The notes: a model not told the origin generated them from the letters alone. 64,000 nt of DNA from Polyangiaceae bacterium (GCA_016715885.1 JADJXL010000025.1:372001-436000); one strand, 5' to 3'; numbered from the stretch's first letter, positions 8,764 to 18,547 are shown. Made by a program: numbers and translations.

Positions 8764-10246
8764 CGGTTCCTGTGTCTCGCAAGGATGGTTGTCGTTCCGG
8801 TAAAACCTCGAGAACTTCCGCAACGAGCGCTCCATGATGGACACGCACGGAGATGCGATCGCCCGCGGCAACGTCGGTCGCGCTACGCACGGCACGGCCG
8901 CCTTCGGTCGTGGCGATGGCGTATCCGCGAGCAAGCACGGCAAGCGGCGACATCGCATCCATCCGCACGGCTTGGCTTCCGAGACGCGTGCGCAGACTTT
9001 CCATGCGACGATGCATGGCTGCACCGAGACGAACCTCGAGCGGTCCGATGGCCCCGCGCGCTGATGCAACGACCGCACGTGGATGCCTCGATCCCAGTCG
9101 CGTTTCCAGTTGCGAGAGCTCGGTTTGTCGTTTTGCAACCGCTCGACGCAGCGCCCGTTCGAGGCGCATTTCCGCTTCGTCGAGCTGCTGCTGTCGTTCG
9201 GCGACGAGCTGTGCAGGTGAACCAACACGAGACGTCAGCCGATCGAGGTTTGCCCGCCGCGTACTCACGTTGTGCTTCATCGCGCGGTACGTACGCTGGA
9301 AGAGTTGCTTGAGCACCGTGAGACGAGCTGCGCGATCGGGCACGAGCATCTCGGCCGCTTGCGAGGGCGTCGCGGCTCGCGCATCGGCGACGAGATCCGT
9401 GAGTGTCGTATCAATCTCGTGCCCCACAGCGCTGACGACCGGCACGGACAAACTCGCGACTTTCCGCACGAGGGCTTCGTCGTTGTACGCAAGGAGGTCT
9501 TCGGCAGATCCCCCTCCCCGACCAAGGATGATGACTTCGACTTCGGGCACACGCGCGAGCATGTCGAGCGCTCGGACCATGGATTGCGCCGCCCCGGCAC
9601 CTTGAACCGTTGCACGTGCAAGCAAAATGCGCGGCGATGCGCGGCGGAACGAAACCGCGATGATGTCGTGAATCGCCGCTCCATCGCCACTCGTGACGAC
9701 ACCGATCACCTGCGGATCCTGCGGCAACGGTCGCTTGCGTTCCGGGGCAAACAGGCCTTCGGACGCGAGACGTTGTTTGAGTCGCTCGAGCGCTTCGAGC
9801 AGCGCTCCACGGCCAACCGGTCGAACGTCTGTCGCGACAAACTGAAGCTGGCCACGAGGGACATACACCGTGGCGCGCCCGATGAGCACGACGCGCGCAC
9901 CGTCGGCAAGCATCTTTCGCGCTCGCGGAGGCGCTGTTTTGTACATGACGCAGTCCACGCACGCCTCTTCCGCTTCGTCCTTCAGCTTGAAGTACGCATG
10001 CCCGCTCGAGTGCAGCCGCATGCCGGCGACTTCGCCGACGACGCGAGCGTCTTGGGTGCCGCCTTCGACGAGGCGTTTCAGCCGATGGTCGAGCTCGGCG
10101 ACGGAGATCACCGGCGGCTCTTCGGGCCTTCGCATGGTGGGGCGTTGCGCTTGCACGCCGTCCCCTCCGGGCCGAAATGCCGCGATGGGTTCCGAATCTC
10201 CTGGCCCTTCGTACGGGAAATCGGGGCCTAGATCACGCCTTTGCAC
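8756..10246 (-). CDS. xseA: Exodeoxyribonuclease VII large subunit
   Basis: The large subunit of the single-strand-specific exonuclease ExoVII. It has an N-terminal OB fold (ARVVGEVAGMRLHSSGHAYFKLKD), a catalytic core (PQVIGVVTSGDGAAIHDII, ARATVQGAGA, IILGRGGGSAEDL, PVVSAVGHEIDTTLTDLVAD, RAATPSQAAEM) and a long coiled-coil tail rich in Arg/Glu/Gln. This is the standard family order. The GTG at 10246 gives 496 residues; an internal ATG at 10135 (MRRPEEPP) is an alternative start, and neither has a good ribosome site. No small subunit gene (xseB) follows; aroE overlaps instead. Confidence 0.9.
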   Translation of the reverse strand: MQRRDLGPDFPYEGPGDSEPIAAFRPGGDGVQAQRPTMRRPEEPPVISVAELDHRLKRLVEGGTQDARVVGEVAGMRLHSSGHAYFKLKDEAEEACVDCVMYKTAPPRARKMLADGARVVLIGRATVYVPRGQLQFVATDVRPVGRGALLEALERLKQRLASEGLFAPERKRPLPQDPQVIGVVTSGDGAAIHDIIAVSFRRASPRILLARATVQGAGAAQSMVRALDMLARVPEVEVIILGRGGGSAEDLLAYNDEALVRKVASLSVPVVSAVGHEIDTTLTDLVADARAATPSQAAEMLVPDRAARLTVLKQLFQRTYRAMKHNVSTRRANLDRLTSRVGSPAQLVAERQQQLDEAEMRLERALRRAVAKRQTELSQLETRLGSRHPRAVVASARGAIGPLEVRLGAAMHRRMESLRTRLGSQAVRMDAMSPLAVLARGYAIATTEGGRAVRSATDVAAGDRISVRVHHGALVAEVLEVLPERQPSLRDTGTDE

Positions 10247-10341
10247 GGGGCGCGTGGCGTAGCTCGTAAGCGACCCGAGGGAAAGTGAAACCGACGTTTA
10301 GCTGGTTCCTTCCTGGCAGGTGGGTGTGCTACGTCCTCGGC

Positions 10342-11850
10342 GTGATCCGTAAGGTTCTCATAGCCAACCGCGGCGAAATCGCCGTCCGCATCATCCGTAC
10401 GTTGCGCGAGCTTGGAATCGCGTCCGTTGCTGTATACAGCGACGCCGATCGCCAATCGCTGCACGTCAGACTGGCCGACGAGGCCTACCCCATCGGTCCT
10501 GCTCCGGCTCGAGAGAGCTACCTGCTCATCGAGCGCATCCTTGGAGCCGCGCGAAAGTCCGGCGCGGACGCGATTCATCCAGGATATGGGTTCCTTTCGG
10601 AAAACCGCGAGTTCGCCGAAGCATGTGAAAACGCGGGCATCGTGTTCATTGGTCCGCCAGCGAGCGCCATGGCTGCGATGGGATCGAAAACGGCTGCACG
10701 CGCAAAGATGGCCGCAGCGGGCGTGCCGATCACGCCTGGAGGTGACGCTTCGACGGTCGAGGAAGCACGGGCAACGGCTGCGCGCGTGGGTTACCCCGTG
10801 CTGCTCAAGGCGGCGATGGGCGGAGGCGGCAAAGGCATGCGCTTGGTCCACGACGCAAGCGAAATGGAGAGCGCTTTCGACAGGGCTCGAAGCGAGGCTC
10901 TCCGCGCCTTTGGCGACGCGACGGTCTACATCGAAAAAGCGATCCTCGAGCCGCGTCACGTCGAGATCCAGGTGCTCGGCGACAAGCACGGCAACATGGT
11001 GCATCTATTCGAGCGCGATTGTTCGATTCAGCGCCGACATCAGAAAGTCGTGGAGGAGACCCCCTGCCCCGTCGCGACGCCCGAGCTCATTGCGCGTATG
11101 GGTGAAGTTGCGGTGAAGGGCGCCCTTTCGGTAGGGTACTTTTCCGCAGGCACGTTCGAGTTTTTGCTCGGGGAAGACGGAAATTTTTACTTCCTCGAAA
11201 TGAATACGCGTCTGCAGGTCGAGCATCCGATCACGGAATGGATTACCGGGACGGACCTCGTGGCAGAAATGATTCGCGTTGCTGCTGGAGAAAAGCTTCC
11301 TTTCCGCCAGGAAAACATCACGCGGCGCGGAGCTGCCATCGAATGCCGCATTTACGCAGAAGATCCGATGGGATTTTTGCCAAGCCCCGGAAAAATCGAA
11401 TGCTTGCGCGTTCCTTCCGGGCCGTGGCTTCGTGACGATGGAGGGTTTTACGAAGGCGCCATCGTGCCGAGCCATTACGATCCCTTGATCTCCAAAATCA
11501 GCACGTGGGGACCGGATCGGCCGACGGCGCTCCGACGCATGCGCCGCGCGCTTTCGGAATACGTCGTGACGGGGATCAAGACCAATATCGTTTTCCACGA
11601 AAAACTGCTGGCGCACCCGGCATTCGAATCGGGTCGTTACGCGACGAGCTTCATCGACAAGCACAAGGCCGAGCTGTGTTCATATTCTGAGCTTGGGCCG
11701 GAAGAAGAACTGCATTTTGCGGCGGCCATTGCTGCGGCGACCGCGCGTAACGAGCGCAAGGCGCAACCCGCAACGGGCGATGATGTATCGGGCAACCACT
11801 GCGGACTTTCGCCGTGGGTGCAGCAACATCGGGCAACCGTGCTCCGATAG
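10342..11850 (+). CDS. accC: Biotin carboxylase (AccC type), with C-terminal extension
   Basis: ATP-dependent carboxylation of biotin carried on BCCP or a fused carrier. From GTG 10342 it starts MIRKVLIANRGEIAVRIIRT, the classic start of the family. The ATP-grasp core has GGGGKGMRLV, the HLFERDCSIQRRHQK bicarbonate/biotin region and EMNTRLQVEHP. The protein is 502 residues, about 50 longer than typical AccC. The extra tail after residue 445 (GPEEELHFAAAIAAATARN...) has no recognisable biotinyl domain. No accB, accA or carboxyltransferase gene is adjacent, so the partner is unknown; it could serve acetyl-, propionyl- or methylcrotonyl-CoA carboxylase. A longer in-frame start at 10285 lacks family similarity. 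Confidence 0.85.
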   Translation: MIRKVLIANRGEIAVRIIRTLRELGIASVAVYSDADRQSLHVRLADEAYPIGPAPARESYLLIERILGAARKSGADAIHPGYGFLSENREFAEACENAGIVFIGPPASAMAAMGSKTAARAKMAAAGVPITPGGDASTVEEARATAARVGYPVLLKAAMGGGGKGMRLVHDASEMESAFDRARSEALRAFGDATVYIEKAILEPRHVEIQVLGDKHGNMVHLFERDCSIQRRHQKVVEETPCPVATPELIARMGEVAVKGALSVGYFSAGTFEFLLGEDGNFYFLEMNTRLQVEHPITEWITGTDLVAEMIRVAAGEKLPFRQENITRRGAAIECRIYAEDPMGFLPSPGKIECLRVPSGPWLRDDGGFYEGAIVPSHYDPLISKISTWGPDRPTALRRMRRALSEYVVTGIKTNIVFHEKLLAHPAFESGRYATSFIDKHKAELCSYSELGPEEELHFAAAIAAATARNERKAQPATGDDVSGNHCGLSPWVQQHRATVLR

Positions 11851-11921
11851 TCGCCAAGTGCGACCGTCCATTTTACGCTCGGGCCCCTCGCGGTGTCTCA
11901 CGCATCTCGAGGGCCTACACG

Positions 11922-13616
11922 ATGCGCGTTACACGATGGAGCACATTCTTCGCATTGACCGGCGTTCTGCTCGCGGGCTGCAGCGACAACGGCAACTCCA
12001 CGAGCACGACCACGAGCAGTTCGAGCAGCGGAAGCGGGGGCAGCGGAGGCACGGGCGGTAGCGGCGGATCCGGCGCTCGCTGCCAGGTGGAAGCGGCCAG
12101 CGAACCGGGCGTCGTTGCATTGGATAGCGGTCTCGTACGAGGCACGAAAGAAAGCGCATCCTGGGTATTTCGCGGAATTCCCTATGCGGCGCCACCTACC
12201 GGGGACAAACGATGGAAGCCGCCCGAGCTGGCCGCATGTTGGGATGACGTGCGCGATGCAAATGCGTTTGGCGCGGTATGCCCACAGCTCGACAAGACGA
12301 AGCAACCCATTGGCAATGAAGACTGCTTGACACTCAATGTCTGGGCACCCGACGGCGCAATGGCTGGAAGCGCCCCGCTGCCCGTGCTCTTTTTCATTCA
12401 CGGGGGCGGTAACATCCAAGGCTCGAGCAGCGAAATACTCGCGGGTATGGCGCCTATTTACAATGGCATTTACCTGAGCGAAGCGAGCAAAGCCATTGTC
12501 GTTACCATCAATTACCGATTGGGACCGCTGGGATTCTTGACGCTGCCCGAGCTCAGCGCGGAATCAGCCTGGGGAGCTTCGGGCAATTATGGATTGCTGG
12601 ATCAAATCGCCGCACTCGAATGGGTACAGAAAAACATTGCGGCATTTGGTGGGGATCCATCGAAAGTCATGGTCTTCGGTGAATCCGCAGGAGCCGTCGA
12701 TACGATCACGCTCGTTGCATCGCCGCTTGCAAAAGGTCTCTTTTCCGCAGCGCTCGCACAAAGCGGCGGCGCCCCGTCGACTCCGCAGAAGGATGCGGAA
12801 ACCGCAATGGCCGCTCGAGTGGACATGTCGTCGTGCGGGAATGCATCCGACCGCGTCATGTGTTTGCGTGGAAAAACCGCGAATGAATTGCTGGCCGAAA
12901 TCCCGGGTTCCATCAGCGTCAGTGGCGTATCGCTCGGGAGCAACGCGGCCAATTACGGGCCCATCATCGATGGACATGTGCTGCCCAAAGCAACGTCGGC
13001 CATTTTCGCGGCTGGCGAACACAATCACATGCCATTCGCCATTGGCACGAATGCCGAAGAGCTCGCCGACATGCTCACCGTGAAGGTCGATACGGAAGCA
13101 GAATTTCAGGGGATCATCAATCTCAACTTCGGCACGCTCGCGCCCGACGTGCTGGCGGCATACCCCCTTGCCGATTACCCATCGCCGCAACACGCGCTCG
13201 TTGCCGTGTATTCGGACCTGCGTTTCACGTGCCCCACGCGAATCCTCGCGAGCAGCATTTCCAAAACGCAAACCGAACCCGTGTATCGATATTTCTTCAC
13301 GCGCCAGGCAAAAACAGCGCAAGGAAACCAACCCGCCAAACACGGGATCGAGCTGCTCTACGTGTTCCGCACGATGACGGACATTCCGCTCTTCAATCCA
13401 GCGCCGGAGGACTTGGCATTGGCAGACTCAATCATGGGATATTGGAGCCGCTTTGGAGCAACGGGCAGCCCGAATGGAGCGGGCGCCGTCGAATGGCCCA
13501 AGTACGACATGCTCAAAGACCCGCACCTCGTGCTCGATAGCCCCATCACGACGGGCGAAGGCGTCCGCACGGCGCAATGTGATGCATGGGAAGCCATTCT
13601 CACGAAAGCGCCGTAG
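11922..13616 (+). CDS. Secreted lipoprotein carboxylesterase (type B)
   Basis: 564 residues. The N-terminus has a signal peptide and lipobox (GVLLAGC) followed by a Ser/Gly linker, so it is probably anchored in the outer membrane or exported. The catalytic domain shows FRGIPYAAPPTGDKRW, NEDCLTLNVWAPD, FFIHGGG, the nucleophile elbow FGESAG and a C-terminal catalytic His in PAKHGIELLYVF. These are the type B carboxylesterase/lipase landmarks. Start ATG 11922 gives the lipoprotein signal directly; the longer in-frame start overlaps accC and is not credible. It converges on bioB with a 9-bp gap. The substrate cannot be predicted. Confidence 0.85.
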   Translation: MRVTRWSTFFALTGVLLAGCSDNGNSTSTTTSSSSSGSGGSGGTGGSGGSGARCQVEAASEPGVVALDSGLVRGTKESASWVFRGIPYAAPPTGDKRWKPPELAACWDDVRDANAFGAVCPQLDKTKQPIGNEDCLTLNVWAPDGAMAGSAPLPVLFFIHGGGNIQGSSSEILAGMAPIYNGIYLSEASKAIVVTINYRLGPLGFLTLPELSAESAWGASGNYGLLDQIAALEWVQKNIAAFGGDPSKVMVFGESAGAVDTITLVASPLAKGLFSAALAQSGGAPSTPQKDAETAMAARVDMSSCGNASDRVMCLRGKTANELLAEIPGSISVSGVSLGSNAANYGPIIDGHVLPKATSAIFAAGEHNHMPFAIGTNAEELADMLTVKVDTEAEFQGIINLNFGTLAPDVLAAYPLADYPSPQHALVAVYSDLRFTCPTRILASSISKTQTEPVYRYFFTRQAKTAQGNQPAKHGIELLYVFRTMTDIPLFNPAPEDLALADSIMGYWSRFGATGSPNGAGAVEWPKYDMLKDPHLVLDSPITTGEGVRTAQCDAWEAILTKAP

Positions 13617-13625
13617 CGCTTACGC

Positions 13626-14618
13626 TCACTCCGCTGCTGGAACCGCGGCCGTATGCACCGGCTTGCGCGTCGAAAGCCCCGCATCGCGAATGAGCGCCGT
13701 GTCTTCGTTCTCGTCCGGATTGGGCGTCGTGAGCAGTTTGTCGCCGTAGAAGATCGAGTTTGCCCCGACGTACAAACACATCATCTGCGCTTCGCGCGTA
13801 AGCTCCGTCCGACCCGCGGACAAACGCACGCGGCTCTTCGGCATCACGACACGCGCCGTCGCGATCATCCGGACAAACTCGAGCGGATCCACCGGCGGAA
13901 GGTGTTCGAGCGGCGTGCCGGGTGCTCGCACGAGCGCGTTGATCGGCACGCTCTCCGGATGCGGATCGAGCCGTGCAAGCTCGACGAGCATCGCGCACCG
14001 ATCGCGCACACTTTCACCCATCCCGATGATCCCACCCGAACACACCGTGATGCCAGCTTTGCGCACGTTGCGAAGGGTAACGAGTCGTTCGTCGTACGTA
14101 CGCGTCGAGATGATCGAACGGTAGTGCTCACGCGATGTGTCGAGGTTGTGGTTGTACGCATCGAGCCCCGCGTCCTTGAGCTTGCAAGCCTGCTCTTCGG
14201 TCAACATCCCGAGCGTCACGCACGCTTCGAGGCCCATGCCCTTGACGCCGCGAACCATCGACAAGACGCGATCGAACGCCGGGCCGTCCTTCACTTCGCG
14301 CCACGCAGCGCCCATGCAAAACCGCGTCGAACCGGCTTCCTTCGCGCGCTCGGCCGAAGCGAGCACGTCATCGACGTCGAGCATCTTCTCTGGCGTGACT
14401 TTGGTCTCGTAATGCGACGACTGCGGACAATACGCGCAGTCTTCAGGACATGCGCCCGTCTTGACGCTGAGCAACGTGCAAAGCTCAACCTCGCCGTCGA
14501 CATGGTGCGCGCGATGCACGGCTCGTGCGCGGTCCATGAGCGAAAGAAAGGGCATCTCGTGAATCGCGACGACTTCGTCGACGCTCCAATCACGGCGAAT
14601 CGTAAACGCCTCGGTCAT
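13626..14618 (-). CDS. bioB: Biotin synthase (radical SAM)
   Basis: Inserts sulfur into dethiobiotin in the last step of biotin synthesis. 330 residues, the normal length. The radical SAM cluster motif CPEDCAYC gives Cys57, Cys61 and Cys64, preceded by LLSVKTGA. Other BioB marks are GSTRFCMGAAWR, GLDAYNHNLDTS, TVCSGGIIGMGE and LSAGRTEL with the Arg ligand of the second cluster. No other bio genes are beside it, but biotin carboxylase lies 1.8 kb away. The start overlaps nothing; the divergent CBS gene begins 146 bp upstream. Confidence 0.93.
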   Translation of the reverse strand: MTEAFTIRRDWSVDEVVAIHEMPFLSLMDRARAVHRAHHVDGEVELCTLLSVKTGACPEDCAYCPQSSHYETKVTPEKMLDVDDVLASAERAKEAGSTRFCMGAAWREVKDGPAFDRVLSMVRGVKGMGLEACVTLGMLTEEQACKLKDAGLDAYNHNLDTSREHYRSIISTRTYDERLVTLRNVRKAGITVCSGGIIGMGESVRDRCAMLVELARLDPHPESVPINALVRAPGTPLEHLPPVDPLEFVRMIATARVVMPKSRVRLSAGRTELTREAQMMCLYVGANSIFYGDKLLTTPNPDENEDTALIRDAGLSTRKPVHTAAVPAAE

Positions 14619-14764
14619 GGCTCGTCGATGTAGCCGACTCGGGGCGCGAGGAAAAGACGAAGCGAACAGAGGCGCGGAAGTAGCTGAAGCCGGCCGCCAT
14701 CAAGACGGCACCGTTTTGGCTAGACGGCAGTCGTCCACCCATCGCCGAACGATCAGGAGCCCTC

Positions 14765-15682
14765 ATGTCTCTCGAAAATTACCGACGCCCCAGGCTCGTC
14801 ATTCTGCATCCTCGCTCGAGCACTCGTGAGGCCGCTCGCGCCATGGCGGACAACCACATCGGCGCAGTGCTCGTCACGGAAAACCAGAAGCTCGTCGGCA
14901 TCGTCACCGACCGCGACCTCGCACTCGACGTGGTCGCCGGAGAGCTCGACTCGAATACGACGACCCTGCGCGATGTGATGAGCGACGAGATCGCATGCGT
15001 AGACGTCGACGACAGCGTGAAAGACGTGCTCGATACGATGCGCAAACACGCCTGCCGTCGCGTGCCGGTTCTTTCGGAGGGCCGGCCCGTCGGCATCGTC
15101 ACGCTCGACGATTTGATCATCGAGGGCGCAGTCAGCCTCGACGATTTGCGTACGGTCGTTTGTGCGCAGCTCGAGATAGCCGCACGCTTCAAAGCCGAAG
15201 GAGAAACGCATCCACTGGTGCCAGCACGGCCCGACATGGACACGCGTTCACGTGCACGTCGCCGACGCGAGGCGCGCGCGGAGAACACCTACAATCGCCT
15301 GCTCGGCGCCGTCGAGCGACAAACCGGGCTCGAGTCACGCGAGCAAGCGGAACAAGCGCTGCGCATCGCGCTGTCGAACATCTGCCGCCGCCTCACGCCC
15401 GGCGAAGCACAACACTTGGTCGCTCAACTGCCGTCGAAACTCGCCATCTCGCTCGATCGCCCGTACGAAGGTCCCGACAAAACGATCACGACGGAGACCA
15501 TTCAGTCGGACCTGCGACAAACCCTGCATCTGATTCCAGACCACGCCGCCGATATCTTGTATGCGGTGTGCGACGTCATCGCAGATTCGGTTTCGGCAGG
15601 AGAAATCGAAAGCGTTCGTGCCGAGTTACCGACGGCGATGAAAGATTTGTTTCCAACGATGCCGTACCGTCGAGCGGGGTGA
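14765..15682 (+). CDS. CBS-domain pair fused to DUF2267
   Basis: 305 residues. Residues 15-140 form two CBS motifs (AMADNHIGAVLVTENQKLVGIVTDRDLAL and the copy with HACRRVPVLSEGRPVGIVTLDDL, quoted as family landmarks), which usually bind adenosyl nucleotides. Residues 180-305 read as DUF2267 (NTYNRLLGAVERQTGLESRE, LTPGEAQHLVAQLP, FLDPxxxG-like tail), a small helical domain of unknown role. A good Shine-Dalgarno (AGGAG) sits 5 bp before the ATG. There is no enzyme domain, so a sensor or regulatory role is likely. The partner is not evident from the neighbourhood. Confidence 0.8.
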   Translation: MSLENYRRPRLVILHPRSSTREAARAMADNHIGAVLVTENQKLVGIVTDRDLALDVVAGELDSNTTTLRDVMSDEIACVDVDDSVKDVLDTMRKHACRRVPVLSEGRPVGIVTLDDLIIEGAVSLDDLRTVVCAQLEIAARFKAEGETHPLVPARPDMDTRSRARRRREARAENTYNRLLGAVERQTGLESREQAEQALRIALSNICRRLTPGEAQHLVAQLPSKLAISLDRPYEGPDKTITTETIQSDLRQTLHLIPDHAADILYAVCDVIADSVSAGEIESVRAELPTAMKDLFPTMPYRRAG

Positions 15683-15695
15683 CATTTGTTGGATG

Positions 15696-16751
15696 TCAAA
15701 CGTTCATGATTGCGTGACGTGAAGCGTCCGCGTCGACGAGACCCTCTTTCACGAGGCGCTGCACATCCATCGCGAGTGTGTGCATGCCGCTCGCCCCGCC
15801 GCGTTCCATGAGCTCCCGAAGCGACACGCTCTGCTCGGGACGCTTCAGCGCGAGCCGCACCGAGCTCGTCCCCAAGAGCACCTCGGTCGCCACGACGCGC
15901 CCATCGCCATCGGCACGCGGGAGAAGCCGCTGCACCACGATCGCCTGCAAGCACTCGGCCAAACGCTCACGCGTTTCATGCAAGTTCGAGCTCATCGAAA
16001 GGAGTCTGCCCACCGCGCGTTCGGGATCGGGCGCGTTCAGCGCCGAGAGCACCAAATGGCCCGTCTCGGCAGCTTGAAGCACCGCGTCCATCGTCGCCTC
16101 ATCGCGGATGTCACTCACCATCAGCACGTTCGGGTCCTGCCTCAATGAAGACCGCACGCCGCTCGGAAACGAATCCGTGTCGACTCCAACTTCGCGCTGG
16201 CTGACGCTCGATCGACCATCTTCATGCATGAACTCGATCGGGTCCTCGATGGTGACGACATGCTTCGCGTGCGTCGCAACGATGTGCGCGATCATCGACG
16301 CGAGCGTCCACGACTTGCCATGCCCCGCATGCCCCACGACGAGCACGAGGCCGCGTTCACGGTCCGCCAATGCGCGCACCTGCTGAGGCAGCTTCAAGTC
16401 GTCGAAACTCGGGCACGCTTGCGGAATGACCCGCATGACGAGCGCCACCGAGCCGCGCTGCACGTACATGTTCACGCGAAACCGACCAAGCTGCGGAACC
16501 TCGTACGACACGTCCAACTCGCGGAACGAGGGCGCCGATGCGAGCGCTCCACTTCGTTGCGCAAGGATGAGCCGCGCAACCGCTTCGGTATCCTTGGGTT
16601 CGAGCGGTTCGGCGCGAAAATAAACGATTTCGCCACGTACGCGGGCACCAGGCGGTCGCCCCACCTTCAAGTGAACGTCGCTGGCATTGGCCGCATGCGC
16701 CTTCGCCAGAATTTGATGGAGAAATGCTTCACTCGCGTACGGCGTCGTCAC
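15696..16751 (-). CDS. PilT/PilU-like twitching-motility ATPase, divergent
   Basis: Secretion-superfamily ATPase of 351 residues. It starts with the PilT N-terminal pattern (LHQILAKAHAANASDVHLKV, RGEIVYF). It has a Walker A GHAGHGKSW with the GxxxxGKS core intact, the Asp-box region HVVTIEDPIEFMHED and a Walker B-like LRQDPNVLMVSDIRDE. It continues AAETGHLVLSALNAPD. The usual His-box GTLHT of retraction ATPases reads SALNA here, losing the His. It may power type IV pilus retraction or be an accessory paralogue. Start GTG 16751 matches the family N-terminus; longer in-frame readings overlap the upstream lipoprotein gene. Confidence 0.8.
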   Translation of the reverse strand: MTTPYASEAFLHQILAKAHAANASDVHLKVGRPPGARVRGEIVYFRAEPLEPKDTEAVARLILAQRSGALASAPSFRELDVSYEVPQLGRFRVNMYVQRGSVALVMRVIPQACPSFDDLKLPQQVRALADRERGLVLVVGHAGHGKSWTLASMIAHIVATHAKHVVTIEDPIEFMHEDGRSSVSQREVGVDTDSFPSGVRSSLRQDPNVLMVSDIRDEATMDAVLQAAETGHLVLSALNAPDPERAVGRLLSMSSNLHETRERLAECLQAIVVQRLLPRADGDGRVVATEVLLGTSSVRLALKRPEQSVSLRELMERGGASGMHTLAMDVQRLVKEGLVDADASRHAIMNV

Positions 16752-16815
16752 GCTGACGAACCTAGCGCAGGCATCGGATACGGAAAAGAAATGCGCAAGC
16801 GCTTCGACGTAAGCA

Positions 16816-17451
16816 TCACGGCGGATCCAAATCCGTTGGAATCTGCGAAGGATCCACGATTTTTTTCTCGGCCAAAGCTCGAGCGGCGGAAACGGCCAGC
16901 GCCCGATGCTCGCGTGGCAACGCTTCGTCTTTCGCGATCGCCAATACGGCTGCACCCGCTTCTGCAGCACCTTCGGGATCGACCCATTCTCGCGCTCGTG
17001 CGGGACGTCCAGCAATGCCGAGCAACGCGGAAAGCAGCAGCTCGCGTGATTCATTCGTCGCCGTGAGAGCTCGCTTGGCAAGAGGTCCAAGGGCCACGTC
17101 GGCGTCATCCGCGAGCGGCAATGAGGCGAGCGCCGTCGTCGTGATGTCTCCTCCGTCGTCGAGCGCGTCGAGCAATCCTGCCGCTCCGAGCGCATCCGCA
17201 AGCGCCTGTTTGTCCGCGAGATCCTCGCCCTTGGCGCGTTGCCATCGTTCATCCTCGAGGCGCGCACTCGGCGTCACGCCAGCCGCGGACGAAGGCGATG
17301 CAGCACTCGCAGAAAGAGGCACTCCGGCGGCCGAAGGCACGAGCGGCTGCGAATGCGCCTCGGGCGGCGTATGACCGCGACTGCATCCGAATAGCGCTGC
17401 GCCAAGGTACATTGCGGCCAGCCCAATTCGCCGTCGTTTCCGCACGCTCAT
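16816..17451 (-). CDS. Putative lipoprotein, function unknown
   Basis: 211 residues from ATG 17451. The N-terminus (MSVRKRRRIGLAAMYLGAAL followed by FGCS) has a basic head, hydrophobic core and a lipobox-like Cys. An Ala/Ser/Pro-rich linker follows, then a helical, Ala/Leu/Asp-rich region (residues 75-211) resembling HEAT- or TPR-like repeats. It is 64 bp upstream of the PilT-like gene on the same strand, so the two may be co-expressed and it could be a pilus-associated lipoprotein, but that is inference from position only. I do not recognise a named family. Confidence 0.6.
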   Translation of the reverse strand: MSVRKRRRIGLAAMYLGAALFGCSRGHTPPEAHSQPLVPSAAGVPLSASAASPSSAAGVTPSARLEDERWQRAKGEDLADKQALADALGAAGLLDALDDGGDITTTALASLPLADDADVALGPLAKRALTATNESRELLLSALLGIAGRPARAREWVDPEGAAEAGAAVLAIAKDEALPREHRALAVSAARALAEKKIVDPSQIPTDLDPP

Positions 17452-17575
17452 GATCGCCCGCCTTAGCGCGGCATGCACGCGAAGCCAAGCTCCGCGACAC
17501 AGGCATGCCGGCGAAGCTCACACATTTCCCATTCCCTGATGAAGTTACCGAATCGGCCTTCCAGAGATCGTGATG

Positions 17576-18547
17576 TCATTCTTTCGGAAATCCTACCATC
17601 TTCCCCGCCTGAGGATCCCACAACTTCAGCGACAAGCAGCGCCAGACGTCCCCCACGGACAAACTCGTCTGCGGCTCGATTTGAAGCTCGGGAATCGCCG
17701 CCATGGCTTCTCGCAGGCGGTAGAATGGAATGACCGCATTGAGATGGTGAACGTGGTGGTATCCAATATCGCCCGTGAAGAAGCTCATGATCGGCCCGCA
17801 ACGCATGAAGCTCGACGACTCCACGGCAGCTCGAGCAAACGTCCACGATTGGCGAGGCTGCATGTGAATGCCGGGAAAGTTGTGCTGCGCGTAAAACAGA
17901 TAAGAACCGAGCGCGCAAGCAATCAAGAGCGGTCCGACGAGCACGAGAAGCGTCGTTTCGATGCCAAAGAAATACGTAATCGAGACGAGGAGCGCGACGT
18001 GCACCACGAATGCGACCGCAGAGTCCCAGTTTTCGCGGGGATTGCGATAGAATGCACCCACGCACATTCCACCCAGAAAAATCGTCAAGTAGCCGAAGAG
18101 AATATTGAATGGATGGCGTGCAATGGCATAAGCAATGCGCTTGCTTCGCGGAGCCCTTCGCCACATTTCCACCGTCATCACGGGGTACGATCCGATTTGA
18201 GCCCCAACGATTTTCGCCGTGTGCGCGTGATGGTAATTGTGCGTCGCTCGCCAGACCCTCGGCGGCGTCAATACGAGCACGCCGTAAACGAAGAAAATCA
18301 CCTGGCCAATCAAACTGCGACGAAGAATCGCCCCATGCTGAAAATCGTGCGCCAAAATGAACGCACGTACGATGAGCAGCCCTTCGAAGACACTCCCGAC
18401 GACGCGTAATGCCCAATGCGGTGCGGCCGCCGCGACCACCGTCGCAACAGCCAAAAGGCCAAATGTCGACACCACATGCACCACACTGCGAAATCGGTCC
18501 TCACGAGCGAAAGGACGCGTAACCGCAACAAGCTCGTTTCCCTGCAT
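17576..18547 (-). CDS. Membrane fatty acid desaturase / hydroxylase family
   Basis: 323 residues from ATG 18547, preceded by GGAG at the right distance; a TTG at 18556 is the alternative. The three His boxes that bind the di-iron centre are visible: HDFQH, HNYHH and HVHHLN, with an additional QHNFPG. Four or more hydrophobic segments surround them. This is the membrane desaturase fold (PF00487), acting on acyl chains in the membrane. Regiospecificity cannot be told. No ferredoxin or reductase gene lies nearby. Confidence 0.85.
   Translation of the reverse strand: MQGNELVAVTRPFAREDRFRSVVHVVSTFGLLAVATVVAAAAPHWALRVVGSVFEGLLIVRAFILAHDFQHGAILRRSLIGQVIFFVYGVLVLTPPRVWRATHNYHHAHTAKIVGAQIGSYPVMTVEMWRRAPRSKRIAYAIARHPFNILFGYLTIFLGGMCVGAFYRNPRENWDSAVAFVVHVALLVSITYFFGIETTLLVLVGPLLIACALGSYLFYAQHNFPGIHMQPRQSWTFARAAVESSSFMRCGPIMSFFTGDIGYHHVHHLNAVIPFYRLREAMAAIPELQIEPQTSLSVGDVWRCLSLKLWDPQAGKMVGFPKE

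Noticed and set aside
15680..15698. Short hairpin TGACAT/ATGTCA between the CBS and PilT-like genes
   Set aside because: Six pairs and a 7-nt loop overlapping both stop regions are too weak to call a terminator.
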